Assembly (NCBI GenBank): GCA_021824175.1
Contig: JAKALP010000017.1
Coordinates: 45,660-109,659, forward strand
Reading direction: 5' to 3'
Source: Deltaproteobacteria bacterium
GTDB lineage: Bacteria; Desulfobacterota; Desulfobacteria; Desulfobacterales; Desulfosarcinaceae
Length of the DNA: 64,000 nucleotides
How positions within the stretch are numbered: the stretch's first letter is position 1; every line of letters begins with the position of its first letter. The notes below the pieces were generated by a model that had not been told where the DNA came from, did no database searches, and was given only the letters and a program-made list of their open reading frames with translations. Both the position numbers and the translations under genes were made by a program. This document shows positions 52,449-60,557 of this stretch, piece by piece.

Positions 52449-52488
52449 ATTTATTTCGCCCGCGTAAACCTTGCGCGGAGTAAAATCT

Positions 52489-53706
52489 TTACTTCGCAAA
52501 CTTTGGCACAAACGGTTTGCCGACAGCCTTAAACACGCCCTTCTGCACCGAGTAGATCTGCAGGGTATCCACGCCGGCATGATCCGTGGGTGAATAGGTC
52601 ACCGGGCCCACGGTGTTGCCTGGTGAATAGGAATTGGCGCCGTTCATGGCATTGAGCTCATTATACAGATTTTCGCGCGTCACCTTGAGATTCTTGGCTT
52701 TGACCCGGCGAATGGTCTCCACCGCCAACTGCGCCACCATCATGCCGTTGGTGTAGTTGTGGGAGTTGGCGGTTTTGTCGTCGCGGCTGTACTTCTTGGC
52801 CAGCATCAATTGGAAATCGGTGCCTGGCCCCGGCTCGGAGGTGAGCGTATAAGAAGTGGTCCAGTAAAAACCTTCGGCGGCCGAGCCGGCCAGCTCGATG
52901 AGATCATTACCGCCCGTATAGTGGGCGCCCACAAAAGTCAGCTTGCCGTCTTCGCCAAAGGTTTTGGCGATCACACCCAATCGTTGGGCGTCTTTGAGCA
53001 GGGTGGCCACCGGCGACTGCACGGTCTGGCAGATCACATAACGCACCTTTTTGCTCAGCAGCCGCTGCAGCATGGCGGTGTTGTCCAAATCCTTGCCGTG
53101 CTCCACTACTTCCACCATGTCCATCTTCAGGCCGGCCGCAATAGCCTTTTTAAGATCATCCACCGGGCCGCGGCCAAAGGCCGAGGGGTGGATGAACATG
53201 GCCACCTGGGGGGTGCCGCCTTTGTTATTGGCGGCGATGTATTCGGCCAATCCGATGCACTGGCTCGAATAGGTGGCGATGGGCAGGAAGATATAGTGGG
53301 AATCTTCGAGGTTGCCGGCATGGAAGGAGGCCGGGATCACGGGAATCTTTTCTTCTTCAAAATCCTTTTTGAGGGCCAGGGTGCTGCCGGTGGAGTAATT
53401 GAGGTAGAGCACGATGCCGTCCGATAGAAACTCTTCGAAATTGCGCTTGGTGATATCGGTCTGATATTGATCATCGCGAATGGGGCATTCCACCACGGCA
53501 TCCTTGAACATTTTGGTGTCGTTGACATAGCGGATATAATCTTCCACGCCCTTGGAATAAGGGGCGCCCGCATCCGAGGTCGGGCCGGTGATGGCCAGCG
53601 ACAGGGCCAGCTTGTACTTCTCGGCGGCGCATGAAGGCGCGGCCATCGCCAGACACAGGATCAGGGCCACCAAAACTTGAATCATCCATTTGTGTTGATG
53701 TTTCAT
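52489..53706 (-). CDS. ABC transporter substrate-binding protein (second liv system)
   Basis: This is about 405 aa. The N-terminal signal sequence is MKHQHKWMIQVLVALILCLAMAAPSCAAEKY, followed by a periplasmic-binding fold with KLALSLAITGPTSDAGAPYSKGVEDYIRYV, SSQCIGLAEYIAANNKGG and MVAQLAVETIRRV. It resembles LivK-like binding proteins for organic acids or amino acids. It lacks a canonical lipobox, so it is probably released by signal peptidase I. The start follows GGGAGGAG; the longer frame upstream is untranslated. No particular ligand is identifiable. Confidence 0.87.
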   Translation of the reverse strand: MKHQHKWMIQVLVALILCLAMAAPSCAAEKYKLALSLAITGPTSDAGAPYSKGVEDYIRYVNDTKMFKDAVVECPIRDDQYQTDITKRNFEEFLSDGIVLYLNYSTGSTLALKKDFEEEKIPVIPASFHAGNLEDSHYIFLPIATYSSQCIGLAEYIAANNKGGTPQVAMFIHPSAFGRGPVDDLKKAIAAGLKMDMVEVVEHGKDLDNTAMLQRLLSKKVRYVICQTVQSPVATLLKDAQRLGVIAKTFGEDGKLTFVGAHYTGGNDLIELAGSAAEGFYWTTSYTLTSEPGPGTDFQLMLAKKYSRDDKTANSHNYTNGMMVAQLAVETIRRVKAKNLKVTRENLYNELNAMNGANSYSPGNTVGPVTYSPTDHAGVDTLQIYSVQKGVFKAVGKPFVPKFAK

Positions 53707-53779
53707 TTGCTCCTCCCTTTTCCGCGGGCCTCTTGCACTAAAGCCCGGTGAAATGATGTGACCGGCCATAGCCATACCG

Positions 53780-54874
53780 TTAGTATCGGTAGGGCCACAG
53801 CTTGAGATATGTTCGGCAGATGCGCCACCAATTGGCGATGCCGCGGGGCTCAAACATAAGAAAAAGCACGATCACCAAACCGAAAGTCAATGGCTTCAGC
53901 GCTGTGGCCAGGTTCAACGTGGCCGGCAAGAAGTGCGCTGACCATTCTACCATGTTTTCTACTTGCAGATCCAGAAAACGGATAGCGGCCGGACCCCAGA
54001 AAGAGCCGGTCAGAGTTCCCAAGCCGCCTACGATGGCCATGGCCAGGTAGGTGATGGATTGATGCAAAGTAAACGATTCGATGCCCGCGCCACGATAGAG
54101 ATAGGCGTGCAGGGCGCCGGCCACGCCCGCGAAAAATCCGGCCAGGGCAAAGGCAAACACCTTGGTCAGGCCCGGATGCATGCCCATGGCATCGGCGGCC
54201 CGGTCATTGTCGCGCACCGCCACCAGGCTCCGGCCAAAGCGGGTGCGCAGCAGATTTCTTACGGCCAGGCCCATCAGCACGACCAGGGTCAGGATCACAT
54301 AGTACCAGAAGATATAATGGTTCTGGCGTGACACCATGCCGGTGAACCAGTAGATGCGGCCGATGGGAATGGTTTGGCCCTGGTTGAAGAGGGGAAGAAA
54401 ATTGATGGTCCACTGGAAGATCATCTGAAACGAAAGCGTGGCGATGGCCAGGTAGAGGTGTTTCAGGCGCAAAGCCGGCAGGCCCACAAAGGCGCCAAAG
54501 AGCGCGCCCACCAGCCCGCACAGTACCAGCATCAGGGGCCAGGCGTGGGTGATCAGTATGTGGGAGTCGCCCAGTTGACGCGCCACGAACGCCAAAGTGT
54601 ACGCTCCCACGCCCACAAAAGCGGCATGGCCGATGGAGATCAGGCCGGCAAAGCCGGTCACCAGATTGAGCCCGATGATCGCGATCATGGCAATCAGGAT
54701 GTTATCCAATACCAGCATGTATTTGTTGCTGAGTTCAACGCACAGGGGCCAGACGAATAGGGCCAGAAGAAAAACCGCGAACACCGTTCGATCCAGGTGC
54801 GTAAAGAAAATGCGCTGCTCAGCTTTATAACTGCTGAAGAAGTTGCCTGTGGCGAACCAACGGTTGGAGGACAT
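53780..54874 (-). CDS. livM: ABC transporter permease, LivM type (second liv system)
   Basis: This 364-aa membrane protein has the LivM core: DNILIAMIAIIGLNLVTGFAGLISIGHAAFVGVGAYTLAFVA, then LPALRLKHLYLAIATLSFQMIFQWTINFLPLF and GRSLVAVRDNDRAADAMGMHPGLTKVFAFALAGFFAGVAGALHAYLY. It ends WWRICRTYLKLWPYRY. It pairs with the LivH-type permease at 55041. An AT-rich repeat separates the two genes. Confidence 0.92.
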   Translation of the reverse strand: MSSNRWFATGNFFSSYKAEQRIFFTHLDRTVFAVFLLALFVWPLCVELSNKYMLVLDNILIAMIAIIGLNLVTGFAGLISIGHAAFVGVGAYTLAFVARQLGDSHILITHAWPLMLVLCGLVGALFGAFVGLPALRLKHLYLAIATLSFQMIFQWTINFLPLFNQGQTIPIGRIYWFTGMVSRQNHYIFWYYVILTLVVLMGLAVRNLLRTRFGRSLVAVRDNDRAADAMGMHPGLTKVFAFALAGFFAGVAGALHAYLYRGAGIESFTLHQSITYLAMAIVGGLGTLTGSFWGPAAIRFLDLQVENMVEWSAHFLPATLNLATALKPLTFGLVIVLFLMFEPRGIANWWRICRTYLKLWPYRY

Positions 54875-54889
54875 AATGGTCCTAAAGAA

Positions 54890-55036
54890 GTTTGAAGTGT
54901 TAAGGATAAAGTTTAAAGTGAATGTATTCTGGCATAAGATTTCATGGACTCCGATAATATTGGGTCATTGATCTGCTTCAGGCTGCAAATCAATAAATTG
55001 CCAGAAGATTCCATCACTTTGCACTTTCATACTTTA
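54890..55036. repeat. AT-rich TTTAAAGT inverted repeat (second liv operon)
   Basis: The left arm (54890-54925) contains TTGAAGTGTTAAGGATAAAG and TTTAAAGTG. The right arm (55004-55036) carries ATCACTTTGCACTTTCATAC and TTTAATCTT. Pairing is weaker than in the elements of the first liv operon. It separates livM from livH. Confidence 0.5.
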
Positions 55037-55040
55037 ATCT

Positions 55041-55934
55041 TTATACTCTTTCAATTTCGTGTGTTCCAAACAACCCATGGGGTTTGAATAACAAAATGAT
55101 CAGTAGAATAACGTACGGCAGTACATCCTTGGTGCCGTTCAAACCCCAGTGCCCATCCAAATAGCCGGCGGCGAACTGCTGGATCAGACCCATGATGATG
55201 CCGGCCACCACCGCGCCTATAATGGAGTCCAGCCCGCCTAATATCACCACCGGAAAGACAATGATGCCGAAGGCGTGCAAGGTCTCAAAGTTCAAACCCG
55301 TGATATTGCCGATAATGCCGCCGGCCGCGGCCGCGCTCATGCCGGCCAGGGCCCAGGCCAGGCCAAAGACCCTGGGCACTGAAATGCCCACGGACATGGA
55401 AGCCAATTGATCATCGGAAACCGCGCGCATGGAGATGCCCACGGTGGAGCGCTTGAAAAACCAGGAGAAGAGCGCAATGAGCAAAAACGTGATGGTAACG
55501 CCCACCAATTGGGTCCAGGAGATGGAAACCCCATGGAAATCGACTGGGGTCTTGGGGAAGAATTCGGGAAAGGAGTAATTTACGGTGCCGAAAGGGGTCA
55601 GGTAGATGAGTCCATCGAGGATCGACATCAAGCCGATCGTCACCATGATCACCGAAATGATGGGTTCGCCGATGAGGCGCCGCAGGAAGACCCGCTCCAC
55701 GCTCATGGCCAGGAAAAAGGTGAGTCCCATACTGAGGAAGAACGCGAGATACAGGGGCACTTTGAGCCATACGGTCAGGGCATAGGTGATAAAAGCGCCG
55801 GCGGCGATGATCTGGCCGTGGGCAATGTTGAGCACGCGGCTGGATTTATAGATCAGTACAAAACCCAAGCCAGCGAGGGCGTAGATCGAGCCCACGACGA
55901 TACCGCTGACGACAAGCTGGAAGAAGTAGGTCAT
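55041..55934 (-). CDS. livH: ABC transporter permease, LivH type (second liv system)
   Basis: This 297-aa membrane protein has VVSGIVVGSIYALAGLGFVLIYKSSRVLNIAHGQIIAAGAFITYAL, EPIISVIMVTIGLMSILDGL and VFPVVILGGLDSIIGAVVAGIIMGLIQQFAAGYL, the LivH pattern. It forms the channel with LivM. The C-terminal part (LPYVILLIILLFKPHGLFGTHEIERV) is normal. Confidence 0.92.
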   Translation of the reverse strand: MTYFFQLVVSGIVVGSIYALAGLGFVLIYKSSRVLNIAHGQIIAAGAFITYALTVWLKVPLYLAFFLSMGLTFFLAMSVERVFLRRLIGEPIISVIMVTIGLMSILDGLIYLTPFGTVNYSFPEFFPKTPVDFHGVSISWTQLVGVTITFLLIALFSWFFKRSTVGISMRAVSDDQLASMSVGISVPRVFGLAWALAGMSAAAAGGIIGNITGLNFETLHAFGIIVFPVVILGGLDSIIGAVVAGIIMGLIQQFAAGYLDGHWGLNGTKDVLPYVILLIILLFKPHGLFGTHEIERV

Positions 55935-55975
55935 AGGCCCTCGCGAAAGTTGTGGGGGCGTGGGTTTGCAAAGAG

Positions 55976-56104
55976 TTTAAAGGTTAAAGTTTTAAGTTTA
56001 AAGTCAAGGATTTCAATCATTATATTCATGGGTCGTTTCTACTCGTGCTTATATAATAGATAGCTTTCCATTACTTTAAACTTTCCTACTTTAAACTTAA
56101 AACT
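55976..56104. repeat. AT-rich TTTAAAGT inverted repeat between livH and the CoA synthetase
   Basis: Left arm AGTTTAAAGGTTAAAGTTTT and AAGTTTAAAGTCAAGGA (55976-56010). Right arm from 56063, CTTTCCATTACTTTAAACTT and TCCTACTTTAAACTTAAAAC. It occupies the entire gap. Confidence 0.65.
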
Positions 56105-58024
56105 CTATCCTACCGTATAAAATCGCATCTCCATCTCCACCGTGTTCGTCTGTCCATCCTGGTACTGATAGGTGGCCTGCACCCGCTTGCGCTCGACCGC
56201 GGGATCATAGAGCGCGTCATAGAGCGCCTTATATCGATTCATCACAAATTCCCGGCGGATTTTGCCGGTCTTGGTCAATTCCCCATCATCCACATCCAAT
56301 AGTTTATACAAGATGGCAAAACGCCGGATCTTGAAATGCGCTTTTTCCGCGGCCGCATTGATGGCCGTGATTTCATCGTGGACCAGCTGCGCCACTTCCG
56401 GCTTCTGGGAGAGATCCATAAAAGTAGTAAAAGAGATGCGCCGGTCTTCGGCCCATTTGCCCACCACGATGGGATCGATGTTGACCAGGGCCGCGACATG
56501 CTCCTGCTGGTTGCCGAAGATCACGGCCTCCTTGATATAGGGGCTGAACTTGAGTTTGTTTTCTAAAAACATGGGGCTGAACATCTGCCCCTGGCGGCTG
56601 TGCATCACATCGGAGAGCCGATCGATGACCACCAGGTGGCCCTGGTCGTCCAGAAAGCCGGCGTCGCCGGAGTGCAGCCAGCCGCTTTCGAGCAGTTCTT
56701 CGGTCTTTTCGGGCATCTTGAAGTAACCGGCGCACACCGAAGCCGAACGGGAGAGAATTTCTCCCTTTTCCGAAATGCGGCATTCGGTACCCGGCAAGGG
56801 TTTGCCAACCGTATCGGGGCGCACATCGCCGTCGCGGTGCATGTAGGCGATGCCGGTGATCTCGGTCTGGCCGTAGATCTGCTTCAAGTTGACGCCGATG
56901 GCCTGATAGAAGGTAAACAGTTCGGGCCCCAGGGCCGCGCCGCCGGTGTAGGCCCGACGCATCCGGCGCAGACCGATCTGGTTGATCAGAGGATCAAACA
57001 CCAGCGTTTTTCCCAGCCACGCCAGCAAGCGCAATTTAAGCGGCATGGGGCGGCCCGACATGCGAAAGCCGGCGGCCTGCTGGGCGATGGCCATGAAGTA
57101 GTGGTAGAATTTGCGGTTCAGCCAATAGGCTTCGTCCATTTTGAGCCAGATCTGGGAGCGGATGGTTTCATAAATGCGCGGCGCGCCGAACATGAAGTGG
57201 GGGCCGATCTCCTTGAGGTCGGACATGATGGTCTCCACCGACTCAGGGAAATTGATGGCGATACCGGTGGCCAGGGCCACGCCAAAGGAGTTCATCTGCT
57301 CGCCGATCCAGGCAAAAGGCAGAAAGGAGACATATTCGTCGTTGGTTTGAAGGGGGTCGGTTTGGGTGATCCGCACGCCCATATTGATATAGTTGCGGTG
57401 GGTCATCATGGCCCCTTTGGGCATGCCGGTGGTGCCCGAGGTCAGGCACAAATGGCAGACATCCTCGGGACGGCCCTGGGCGATCAATTGATCGTAGAGA
57501 TCGGGTTCTTCCTTCAGCGCCGTCTCTCCCAGGCGGTAGATCTCTTCGATGATGACAAACCAGGCATCGCTGCGATAGGGCCGCATGCCCCGGGGGTCTT
57601 CGAAGATCACTTTTTGCACCAGGGGGATCTTCTCCCGTACTTCCACCAGTTTGTCCACCTGCTCCTGATCGTCGCAGAAGACAAAGCGGGCTTCGAGGTA
57701 GTTCAGAATGTCGGCGATCTCGTGGGGCAGGCTGCTCTGGTAGAGGCCGGCCGAAACCGCGCCCAGGCTTTGGGCCCCCACGGCGATGATCAGCATCTCG
57801 GGGATATTGTCGGTGATCAGGACCACCGTGTTACCCTTTTTCACTCCCAGCGCCTTGAGCCCCAAGGCTGCTTTGCGCACCAGGTCGTAGTACTGCTGCC
57901 AAGTGAGGCTGCGCCAGATGCCGAACTCCTTTTCGCGCAACGCCACCTGTTCTCCGGTCTGCTGAGCCCGCCAGCGCAGCAGTTGGGGGATGGTGTACTT
58001 CAGTAGTTCTTCCGGGTTGGGCAT
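56105..58024 (-). CDS. Long-chain-type acyl-CoA synthetase within the second liv operon
   Basis: This 639-aa AMP-forming ligase has the P-loop CLTSGTTGMPKGAMMTHRNYINMG, the motif IYGQTEITGIAYMH, HSGDAGFLDDQGHLVVIDRLSDVMHSRQGQMFSPMFLENKLKFSPYIKEAV and the C-terminal LTKTGKIRREFVMNRYKALYDALYD. The size and the internal arrangement match large FadD-like ligases. Placed between livH and livG of the transporter, it probably activates the imported acid at once, which traps it in the cell. It is followed by another AT-rich repeat. Confidence 0.92.
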   Translation of the reverse strand: MPNPEELLKYTIPQLLRWRAQQTGEQVALREKEFGIWRSLTWQQYYDLVRKAALGLKALGVKKGNTVVLITDNIPEMLIIAVGAQSLGAVSAGLYQSSLPHEIADILNYLEARFVFCDDQEQVDKLVEVREKIPLVQKVIFEDPRGMRPYRSDAWFVIIEEIYRLGETALKEEPDLYDQLIAQGRPEDVCHLCLTSGTTGMPKGAMMTHRNYINMGVRITQTDPLQTNDEYVSFLPFAWIGEQMNSFGVALATGIAINFPESVETIMSDLKEIGPHFMFGAPRIYETIRSQIWLKMDEAYWLNRKFYHYFMAIAQQAAGFRMSGRPMPLKLRLLAWLGKTLVFDPLINQIGLRRMRRAYTGGAALGPELFTFYQAIGVNLKQIYGQTEITGIAYMHRDGDVRPDTVGKPLPGTECRISEKGEILSRSASVCAGYFKMPEKTEELLESGWLHSGDAGFLDDQGHLVVIDRLSDVMHSRQGQMFSPMFLENKLKFSPYIKEAVIFGNQQEHVAALVNIDPIVVGKWAEDRRISFTTFMDLSQKPEVAQLVHDEITAINAAAEKAHFKIRRFAILYKLLDVDDGELTKTGKIRREFVMNRYKALYDALYDPAVERKRVQATYQYQDGQTNTVEMEMRFYTVG

Positions 58025-58029
58025 AGGAT

Positions 58030-58258
58030 TTACTGATAAGTTTTAAGTTTAAAGTTTAAAGTTTAAAGTTAAGGAATCCTGTCTTTTTAGCTCATGAGCG
58101 CACGCTGCTTTTACGCTATTCTTCATGCTGCTGCGTATTCTGTTTGTTCTGGTTTAACTGATTCATATACCTTCAATCTATCCTAATACTTTCCAGAGTA
58201 AAACGCCTGCTCAAATCGATCTTTTCCTTAACTTTAAACTTAACACTTTAAACTTTAC
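58030..58258. repeat. AT-rich TTTAAAGT inverted repeat between livG and the CoA synthetase
   Basis: Left arm TTTTAAGTTTAAAGTTTAAA with further GTTTAAAG units and TTAAGGA (58030-58076). Right arm TTCCTTAACTTTAAACTTAA with ACACTTTAAACTT (58224-58258). The spacer is about 150 bp, the longest of the family in this window, and has no gene. Confidence 0.7.
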
Positions 58259-58259
58259 T

Positions 58260-59078
58260 CTATTTCTCCCCAATATATGCTTCAATCACTTTCGGATCTC
58301 GCGCCACCTCGTCGGGCCGCCCGGACCCGATCAACTGCCCGAAATCCAGCACATAGATGTGATCGGAGATGTCCATCACCACGCCCAGATCGTGCTCCAC
58401 CAGCACCACCGTAATCCGCCGCTCTTTCTGGATGTCGAGGATGAAGCGCACCATGTCTTCCTTCTCCTCGATGTTCATGCCGGCCATGGGTTCATCCAGC
58501 AACAGCAGTTGGGGCGCCATGGTCAAGGCCCGGGCCACCTCCACGCGTTTTTGCACGCCATAGCTCAGGCTGCCCACCGGGTGTTTGCGATGGGGTTCCA
58601 GCTCCATAAAATCGATGATCTCTTCCACAAAGGCCCGGTTTTCAGCCTCCAGCCGGGAAGCTTTGCCCCAATAGATCAGGGCGTGCCACAGGCTGTAGCG
58701 CAGGTTGCGGTGGCGCGCCAGCATCAGGTTGTCCAGAACGGTCAAGCCTTTGAACAGCTCGAGGTTTTGAAAGGCGCGCGCAATGCCCCAACTGGACACC
58801 TGATGGGGCGCGGCGTGGGTCAAGGCCCGCTCGCCGAAATGGATTTTGCCCCGGGTGGGATGGTAAAAGCCGGAAATGCAGTTGAGCAGACTGGTCTTGC
58901 CCGCGCCGTTGGGGCCGATGATGGAGGTGATCAGGCCCGGCCGAATGGTCAGATTGACATCGGTTAAGGCGTACAAGCCGCCGAAAATGAGCGTCACATC
59001 GGAAACCGTCAATGTTAACGGGGATGTAGTAATGGGGGCTCCTGCGCTTTGGGTTGAAAGACGGAAATCTAAGCCCAA
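58260..59078 (-). CDS. livG: ABC transporter ATP-binding protein, LivG type (second liv system)
   Basis: This 272-aa ATPase has Walker A GPNGAGKTSLLNC, signature LSYGVQKRVEVARAL and Walker B LLLLDEPMAGMNIEE, with the extended C-terminal arm ARDPKVIEAYIGEK of LivG. The FQNLELFKGLTVLDNLMLARHRNLR part also fits. The first 20 residues before TLTVSDVTLIFGGLYALTDVNLTI are not conserved, so the true start could be slightly downstream. First gene of the second liv cluster on the minus strand. Confidence 0.9.
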   Translation of the reverse strand: MGLDFRLSTQSAGAPITTSPLTLTVSDVTLIFGGLYALTDVNLTIRPGLITSIIGPNGAGKTSLLNCISGFYHPTRGKIHFGERALTHAAPHQVSSWGIARAFQNLELFKGLTVLDNLMLARHRNLRYSLWHALIYWGKASRLEAENRAFVEEIIDFMELEPHRKHPVGSLSYGVQKRVEVARALTMAPQLLLLDEPMAGMNIEEKEDMVRFILDIQKERRITVVLVEHDLGVVMDISDHIYVLDFGQLIGSGRPDEVARDPKVIEAYIGEK

Positions 59079-59206
59079 CAGTGCCGCTATTAAAACGCAC
59101 GCCTCATCAGATTGTCAAGGCGATAGCTGGAGGATCGCCGGTGGGCCGCGGCGGCATCGGCGCTGGCGGCAGATGCCGCGGGGCTCTTTTGAATTGGTAG
59201 GCATGA

Positions 59207-59857
59207 TCAGACAATGACAAAGCGTTTGACGTGCGCCACCACCTGCTCGGGATCATCGATCAATTGAATGATATCCATGTCATCGGGTGAAATCATGCCG
59301 GTATCTTTCAGGCGGGCCTTGATCCACTCCAGCAACCCCGACCAGTAGTCGCTGCCCACCAGGATAATGGGAAAGGGCTTCACGCGCTTGGTCTGGATCA
59401 GGGTCATGACCTCAAAGACCTCGTCCAGGGTGCCGAAACCGCCGGGCAGGGCGATATAGGCCGCGGCATATTTGATGAACATTACCTTGCGGATGAAGAA
59501 ATATTTGAACTCCAGCTTTGTGTTGGCATAGGTGTTGGGCAATTGTTCAAAAGGCAGTTTGATGTTCAACCCCACCGACGCCCCGCCAGCCTCGGCCGCG
59601 CCTTTGTTGGCCGCTTCCATGACCCCGCCACCGCCGCCGGTGATCACGGCAAAGCCGGCTTTGACAAATATGGCGGCGATCTCTTCCGCTTTTTTATAAA
59701 CCGGGTCATTGGGTTTGATGCGGGCCGAACCGAAGAGGGTCACCGCGGGTCCGAGATCGTGCAGGGTTTCAACCCCTTCCACAAATTCGCCCAGAATCCG
59801 AAACAGACGCCAGGACTCGGTCAGCTTGAACTCATCCACCAGAAACTGCTTTTCCAT
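59207..59857 (-). CDS. LOG family protein (TIGR00730-type, lysine decarboxylase-like fold)
   Basis: This 216-aa protein has the LOG-family motifs GGGGGVMEAANKGA and YIALPGGFGTLDEVFEVMTLIQ (PGGxGTxxE). Members bind nucleotides, and plant and some bacterial enzymes hydrolyse cytokinin riboside phosphates. In bacteria of this type the physiological role is often unclear; a nucleotide-processing role is more likely than amino acid decarboxylation. It stands alone, facing the ptsH gene across 410 bp. Confidence 0.88.
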   Translation of the reverse strand: MEKQFLVDEFKLTESWRLFRILGEFVEGVETLHDLGPAVTLFGSARIKPNDPVYKKAEEIAAIFVKAGFAVITGGGGGVMEAANKGAAEAGGASVGLNIKLPFEQLPNTYANTKLEFKYFFIRKVMFIKYAAAYIALPGGFGTLDEVFEVMTLIQTKRVKPFPIILVGSDYWSGLLEWIKARLKDTGMISPDDMDIIQLIDDPEQVVAHVKRFVIV

Positions 59858-60267
59858 AGCACTCCCCTGATAAAAATGATGCGGCTATCTGCAAAGCCCA
59901 AGCCGGCAACAGCCATTTGCTGGTCGTTGAGGCTTGAGCTTCACTGCGTCAAATTGTTGATTGGTTGATTGGTACGGGCATTGAGTGTTTTATCCACGGC
60001 GCCTTTCCACTATCCGAATCATCAACCAATTAGCCATTTAACATACTGGAAAAGGCGCTGACCTAAAAAGCCCAAATTCCAACTCGGGCCTTACGGAATT
60101 TGCGAACGACTATGCGTGCGAGATTGTTATCGGTTGACTGTGAGGTTGTCAATCCACTACTATTGCACCATGAATTGCCGCGTTGACACCCTCGGGGGAT
60201 AGTGTTAGACAAGAACGCTTTATTATCCACTGTGTTGCGCAACCCCTCTTGCCAGGCACGATTCCTG
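59858..60267. other. Intergenic gap before ptsH: GATTGGTT-word repeat, no gene seen
   Basis: TTGTTGATTGGTTGATTGGT (about 59952-59971) and ATCATCAACCAATTAGCC (about 60019-60036) form an imperfect inverted pair of the same word family as 42727. A possible alternative ptsH start (GTG 60202) lies within GGGGGATAGTG at the end of the gap. I see no convincing promoter. Confidence 0.5.
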
Positions 60268-60549
60268 ATGGCATCCAAGAACGATTTGCTTTACCGGGAT
60301 TTGATCATTGTCAACGAGTTGGGGCTGCACGCCCGCTCGGCCGCCAAACTTGCGAAAACGGCCCAAAGTGCCGATAAGGGAGTTTGGCTTGAAGCCGGCG
60401 GCCAACGGGTCGATGCTAAGCAAATTCTTGATCTGCTGACGCTGGGCGCGGCCCAGGGGATGGCTATCCGCATCGGCGTTGACGCGCCCGAAGATATGCC
60501 GATCCTGCTTGAGCTCGTTGCATTGATCAACAGTGGTTTTGGAGAGTAA
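60268..60549 (+). CDS. ptsH: HPr-family phosphocarrier protein
   Basis: This 93-aa protein has the HPr core IVNELGLHARSAAKLAKTAQSADKGVWLEAGGQRVDAKQILDLLTLGAAQGMAIRIGVDAPED. The His of LGLHARSA is the phosphorylation site, but the usual proline after HAR is serine. HPr receives phosphate from enzyme I (next gene). With no sugar EII genes here it may act in a regulatory PTS. ATG 60268 gives a normal length; GTG 60202 has a better ribosome site but adds 22 unusual residues. Confidence 0.85.
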   Translation: MASKNDLLYRDLIIVNELGLHARSAAKLAKTAQSADKGVWLEAGGQRVDAKQILDLLTLGAAQGMAIRIGVDAPEDMPILLELVALINSGFGE

Positions 60550-60557
60550 CAGAGGGC

